From: Longispora sp040681875
Lineage (GTDB): Bacteria; Actinomycetota; Actinomycetes; Mycobacteriales; Micromonosporaceae
NCBI RefSeq assembly: GCF_040681875.1
Contig: NZ_JBFAZP010000001.1
Location: forward strand, 372,001 to 436,000
Length of the DNA: 64,000 nt
Direction: 5' to 3'
Shown: positions 57,793 to 64,000 of the stretch, piece by piece
How the letters are laid out: every line of letters starts with the position of its first letter
How positions within the stretch are numbered: the first letter of the stretch is position 1
Made by a program: the position numbers and the translations under genes
Notes under the pieces: generated by a model
Seen by the model: only the letters and a program-made list of their open reading frames with translations
What the model was told of the DNA's origin: nothing
Database searches by the model: none

Positions 57793-58281
57793 CGGACGCC
57801 CCTCTCAGATGCAGTGTCATGTGCTGGGACTTTGCGACTGGAAGCGCTTCATTGAAGCGCTTCATCGGAAAGCTAGCGCCCGGTCCGCCCGCAGTCAACG
57901 CCCCGGACGGACGAGACTTGTTCGCCGTCTGGACGGACGGTGGCCCTTGCGTCGTTCCCAGATCGTTCGGCCGGGAGTGTCCGGGAAATGGGCTCAGGTG
58001 CGCATTCGAAGGCGCGCACTCTCTCGCAGAGGCCGCGAATCGGCGACAACGCGCGACACCCGTTACCCGCACCGGACCTGACGCCAGGGGCGTCGAGGTG
58101 CTGCCGTTCTCCACCTCTCCCTCGCCGGGGCGGATCGCGGCGCGGACCGAGCACTGTCACCGGCGGCTGTGGACCACGCCGTCGGACATCGGCCACGACG
58201 AGATCACCAGCTGTCGGTCGACGCGAGTGTGGCGCCGGATGGCGGGCGGCGCCCGGTCACCCCAGACCGGTCCGGCCTCGT
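57793..58281. other. 489-bp gap: operon promoter region and unassigned sequence
   Basis: The first ~90 bases hold the paired LacI operators and must contain the nucleoside operon promoter, reading to the left. From about 57900 to 58281 I see no supported gene on either strand; several open frames there have no codon bias or recognisable motif. Confidence 0.4.
57841..57863. promoter_or_regulatory. Two tandem LacI-type operators
   Basis: GAAGCGCTTC occurs at 57841-57850 and 57854-57863, centres 13 bases apart. Each is a perfect palindrome with the central CG typical of LacI-family sites. They lie 48-71 bases upstream of the LacI start, ideal for autorepression of the whole operon. Confidence 0.9.
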
Positions 58282-58510
58282 TCAGGCGCGTGGGCGCTCC
58301 GGTGCGGCGACCGTCTCCGTCACCGGTGGCAGGGCGCCGATCTCCGCCTGGAGGCGGGTCGCCGCCGCGCGGTGTCCGGGCTCGACGAGCACCGCCGACA
58401 CCACTTCACGACAAAGGCGGCGGGCAGGTCCCGCAGTCGGGCCAGGACCCGGGTTTGCAGATCCGGGTTGACGCAGACCCCGCCCAGCGACAGGTAGACG
58501 GCCGGCCGTG
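58282..58510 (-). pseudogene. Remnant of an MGT/UGT-type glycosyltransferase
   Basis: On the minus strand, Pro-Ala-Val-Tyr-Leu-Ser-Leu-Gly-Gly-Val-Cys-Val-Asn-Pro-Asp-Leu (58510 down) resembles the start of the C-terminal domain of macrolide-type glycosyltransferases. After Leu-Arg-Asp-Leu-Pro-Ala-Ala the frame shifts, and another frame gives Val-Glu-Pro-Gly-His-Arg-Ala-Ala-Ala-Thr-Arg-Leu-Gln-Ala-Glu-Ile, like the last helix of that fold, ending at a TGA at 58282. The ~100 residues normally between, and the whole N-terminal domain, are missing. Confidence 0.4.
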
Positions 58511-58669
58511 CCGCAAACCCGCGCGCGCCGCGACACCGGCGGCGACCCGGTAGGAGAACGCCGTCGGCGGCGGCCGCGTGGCCGGACCGCGAAAGCTTGT
58601 CGATCTGGTTCTGTTCCGGGGAGGGTCGACACCCTCCCCGGAACCGGCGTCAGGCGTGGCGCGCGTCGC

Positions 58670-60130
58670 TCAGGACGTCGCCCACGGCACCTGTGGCGAG
58701 CGGTAGTAGGTGACCCCCGCGGCCTTCCACCGGGGCCCCTGCGCGCCGAGCCGCACCTTGAACGTGTTCCAGTCGTGGGTGGACCACGGCGACCAGCCCA
58801 GTTCGGCGAGGGCCGCCAGGCGGGGGAACGCCATGTACTCGATGTCGCGCTGCGAGGCCAGGGTCTCCGTCCAGATCGGGGCCTCGATGCCGTGCACCGC
58901 CGAGGGGTCGACGCCGCTGAGGAAGGCACCCGGGTTCCAGTTGTAGGACGTCTTCACCTCGATCAGGCCGGCCCAGTCCTGCCCGAGCGGCGTGGACGAC
59001 GTGTACTTCATGTCCAGGTACGCCTTGCTGGCCGGCGACATGATGAGCTTCGTGCCCTTCTTCGTGGCCGCCGCGACCTTGGCGTGACTGGTCTCGGTCC
59101 CCCAGTACTGCGCCACGGTCGTCGGCAGCGGGGTCGCGTTCACCACGTCGTGCCAGCCGAGCACGGTCTTGCCGTGCGCCTGGGCGATGGCCTGCACCCG
59201 GTTGACGAACCTCGCGTAGTCCGCCGGGGTGGTGGAGGTGGCCTCGTCGCCGCCGAGGTGCAGGTACGGGCCGGGGGTCAGCGCCGCCAGTTCCGCCACG
59301 ACGTCCTCGACGAACCGGTAGGTCAGTTCCTTGTCCACGCACAGGGAGCTGAACCCGACCTCCACGCCGGTGTACAGCGGCGGGGCCTTGCCGTCGCAGT
59401 TGAGTTCCGCGTACGACGCGAGCGCCGCGTTGATGTGCCCGGGCATGTCCACCTCGGGGACGACCGTGATGTGCCGGGCGGCCGCGTAGGCGACGATGGC
59501 GGTGTAGTCGGCCTGGGTGTAGTAGCCGCCGGGGCCGCCGCCGACCTGGGTGCTGCCGCCGTACGTGGCCAGGCGGGGCCAGGAGTTGATGACGAGCCGC
59601 CAGCCCTGGTCGTCGGTCAGGTGCAGGTGCAGGTGGTTGATCTTGTACCGGGCGACCTCGTCGATGTACCTCTTGACGTCGGCGACGGGGCGGAAGTGCC
59701 GGGCGACGTCGAGCATCGCGCCCCGGTAGGCGTAGCGCGGGCGGTCCACGACGTGCCCGCCGGCCACCGGCCACGGTCCGGGCTGGGCGGTCGGGCTCTC
59801 GACCTTCGCCGGGAGGAGCTGGCGGAGGGTCTGCACGCCCTGGAACAGGCCGGCGGCGGTCCGGGCCCGCAGCACGACCTTCGAGGAGGTCACATCCAAC
59901 TGGTAGCCCTCGGGGTTCGGGTCCGTGCCCGTGAGGAGCAGGGAGATCCCGGTGCCGGGGCCGGCCTGGACCGGGAGGGGGTAGCCGGTGGCGGGGCGCA
60001 GGACGCCGGCGAGGTACTGCGCGACGCCTTCGGCGCCGGGGTCGGCGTAGATCCGGGTGCCGGAGGTGAGGGCGTAGTCGGCGCCGGTGGCGGGTTGGGC
60101 GGTCACCGGGGCCGGGACGAGGGTCGACAT
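58670..60130 (-). CDS. GH20 beta-N-acetylhexosaminidase, mature part (signal peptide in another frame)
   Basis: A 486-aa frame with a full GH20 enzyme: N-terminal GH20b domain (~15-130) and TIM barrel (~134-486). The catalytic pair is Asp295-Glu296 in His-Leu-Gly-Gly-Asp-Glu-Ala-Thr, and His-Leu-His-Leu-Thr-Asp-Asp-Gln-Gly-Trp-Arg and the C-terminal Trp-Thr-Glu-Thr and Glu-Leu-Gly-Trp-Ser-Pro are present. It releases terminal N-acetylglucosamine/galactosamine from chitin or wall fragments. ATG 60130 has no ribosome site; the expected signal peptide lies just upstream but out of frame (60333), so the native gene most likely spans 58670-60333 with a frameshift near 60131-60160. Confidence 0.85.
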   Translation of the reverse strand: MSTLVPAPVTAQPATGADYALTSGTRIYADPGAEGVAQYLAGVLRPATGYPLPVQAGPGTGISLLLTGTDPNPEGYQLDVTSSKVVLRARTAAGLFQGVQTLRQLLPAKVESPTAQPGPWPVAGGHVVDRPRYAYRGAMLDVARHFRPVADVKRYIDEVARYKINHLHLHLTDDQGWRLVINSWPRLATYGGSTQVGGGPGGYYTQADYTAIVAYAAARHITVVPEVDMPGHINAALASYAELNCDGKAPPLYTGVEVGFSSLCVDKELTYRFVEDVVAELAALTPGPYLHLGGDEATSTTPADYARFVNRVQAIAQAHGKTVLGWHDVVNATPLPTTVAQYWGTETSHAKVAAATKKGTKLIMSPASKAYLDMKYTSSTPLGQDWAGLIEVKTSYNWNPGAFLSGVDPSAVHGIEAPIWTETLASQRDIEYMAFPRLAALAELGWSPWSTHDWNTFKVRLGAQGPRWKAAGVTYYRSPQVPWATS

Positions 60131-60333
60131 CCGGGTGGGGCGGCGGCGTTCGCGGCCCGGGGCCGGGTGCCGTCCGCGTCCGAGGCCAGGGCCCGGGCCG
60201 CGTCCCAGGGCCGGGTGGGGGCGGTGTTGCGGCTGCGGCCGGACTCCGGGGCCGGATCGGCGAGGGCCGGGCTCGCGGCGCCGGCCCCGACGACCAGTGC
60301 CGCCAACAGGGCGAACAGGGTTCTGGATCTCAT
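60103..60333 (-). pseudogene. Out-of-frame signal peptide and linker of the GH20 gene
   Basis: A 76-codon frame from ATG 60333 encodes a textbook Sec signal (Arg-Ser-Arg-Thr-Leu-Phe-Ala-Leu-Leu-Ala-Ala-Leu, cleavage at Ala-Leu-Ala-Asp) followed by a Pro/Ala-rich linker. It runs into the GH20 gene in the wrong frame and stops at 60103. A one-base gain or two-base loss in the GC-rich linker would join it to the enzyme. Either a real mutation, leaving an unexported enzyme, or a sequencing error. Confidence 0.65.
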
Positions 60334-60380
60334 GACGGTCCTCCCGAGGGGGTGAGGTGACGCCATCGAGCCTATTGGAT

Positions 60381-60393
60381 AGGAAGCCTTCCT
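60381..60393. promoter_or_regulatory. Palindromic operator upstream of the GH20 gene
   Basis: AGGAAG-C-CTTCCT, a perfect 6-bp inverted repeat with central C, 48 bases upstream of the signal-peptide ATG at 60333. It matches the site at 37739-37751 in core (AGGWAG-C-CTWCCT) and in the flank ATTGG. Confidence 0.65.
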
Positions 60394-60418
60394 GATAGAT
60401 CTCGCAAGCAGGTTGGCG

Positions 60419-60462
60419 GACGACGAGGGGGCGGCACCCGTAGGTGCCGCCCCCTCGTCGTC
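60419..60462 (-). terminator. Strong terminator of the acyl-CoA carboxylase gene
   Basis: A perfect 20-base inverted repeat (60419-60438 with 60443-60462) around the loop CGTA, ending five bases past the carboxylase stop on its downstream side. Confidence 0.92.
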
Positions 60463-60467
60463 GTCCG

Positions 60468-64000
<3,533 letters not shown>

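Noticed and set aside
57940..58497. Plus-strand frame between the LacI and GH20 genes
   Set aside because: Arg/Ser/Pro-rich composition without motif or ribosome site; overlaps better-supported minus-strand remnants.

Overview
The window is about 72% GC, densely packed, with GTG and TTG starts, Tat and lipoprotein secretion, several SARP/AfsR-type regulators and a SapB-like (ram/amf) lanthipeptide cluster. This points to a filamentous actinomycete. A Micromonosporaceae-like host is my guess from gene content; no rRNA or tRNA is present to test it.

Layout. 1-601: end of a TPR protein. 748-6990: a secreted amidase, diverging from a tight run of secreted metallophosphatase, MFS exporter, TolB-like propeller and FAD oxidoreductase. 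6962-9748: M24 peptidase, SMP-30-like propeller and a short-chain dehydrogenase. 9932-17110: a complete class III lanthipeptide cluster (synthetase, 43-aa precursor with two Ser-x2-Ser-x3-Cys modules, two ABC half-transporters, a convergent RamR-like regulator). 17136-21625: NmrA-like protein, HelD-type RNAP-recycling ATPase, NTF2-like protein, P-loop kinase-like protein. 21775-27812: a cobalamin riboswitch followed by a peptide/nickel-type ABC transporter and an FhuF-like [2Fe-2S] reductase. 28821-35364: a SARP/NB-ARC/TPR regulator diverging from an operon for an eight-cysteine 65-aa peptide, a thioredoxin-like protein, an ABC exporter, a 47-aa ORF and a type I signal peptidase. 35519-37382: a repeat-bearing NlpC/P60-type secreted protein and a lipoprotein. 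37779-45323: a GH2 exo-glucosaminidase-like enzyme with a sugar ABC importer and ROK regulator. 45506-48785: a kinase-like membrane protein paired with a patatin phospholipase. 48786-50167: a degraded, less GC-rich stretch with gene remnants. 50168-57792: a seven-gene nucleoside uptake and breakdown operon led by a LacI repressor. 58282-60333: a glycosyltransferase remnant and a GH20 hexosaminidase with a frameshifted signal peptide. 60468-64000: the 3' part of a giant acyl-CoA carboxylase.

How the parts work together. The GH2 and GH20 genes carry nearly identical palindromic operators (AGGWAG-C-CTWCCT), so amino-sugar polymer breakdown looks co-regulated, perhaps by the adjacent ROK protein. 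The nucleoside operon links import, N-glycosidic cleavage and ribose phosphorylation. The two peptide clusters share a design: a small precursor gene is followed by a strong hairpin and then export genes.

The best candidates for something undescribed are the eight-cysteine peptide operon (32255-35364), the B12-controlled transporter/reductase operon (21775-27812) and the patatin/kinase pair (45506-48785).
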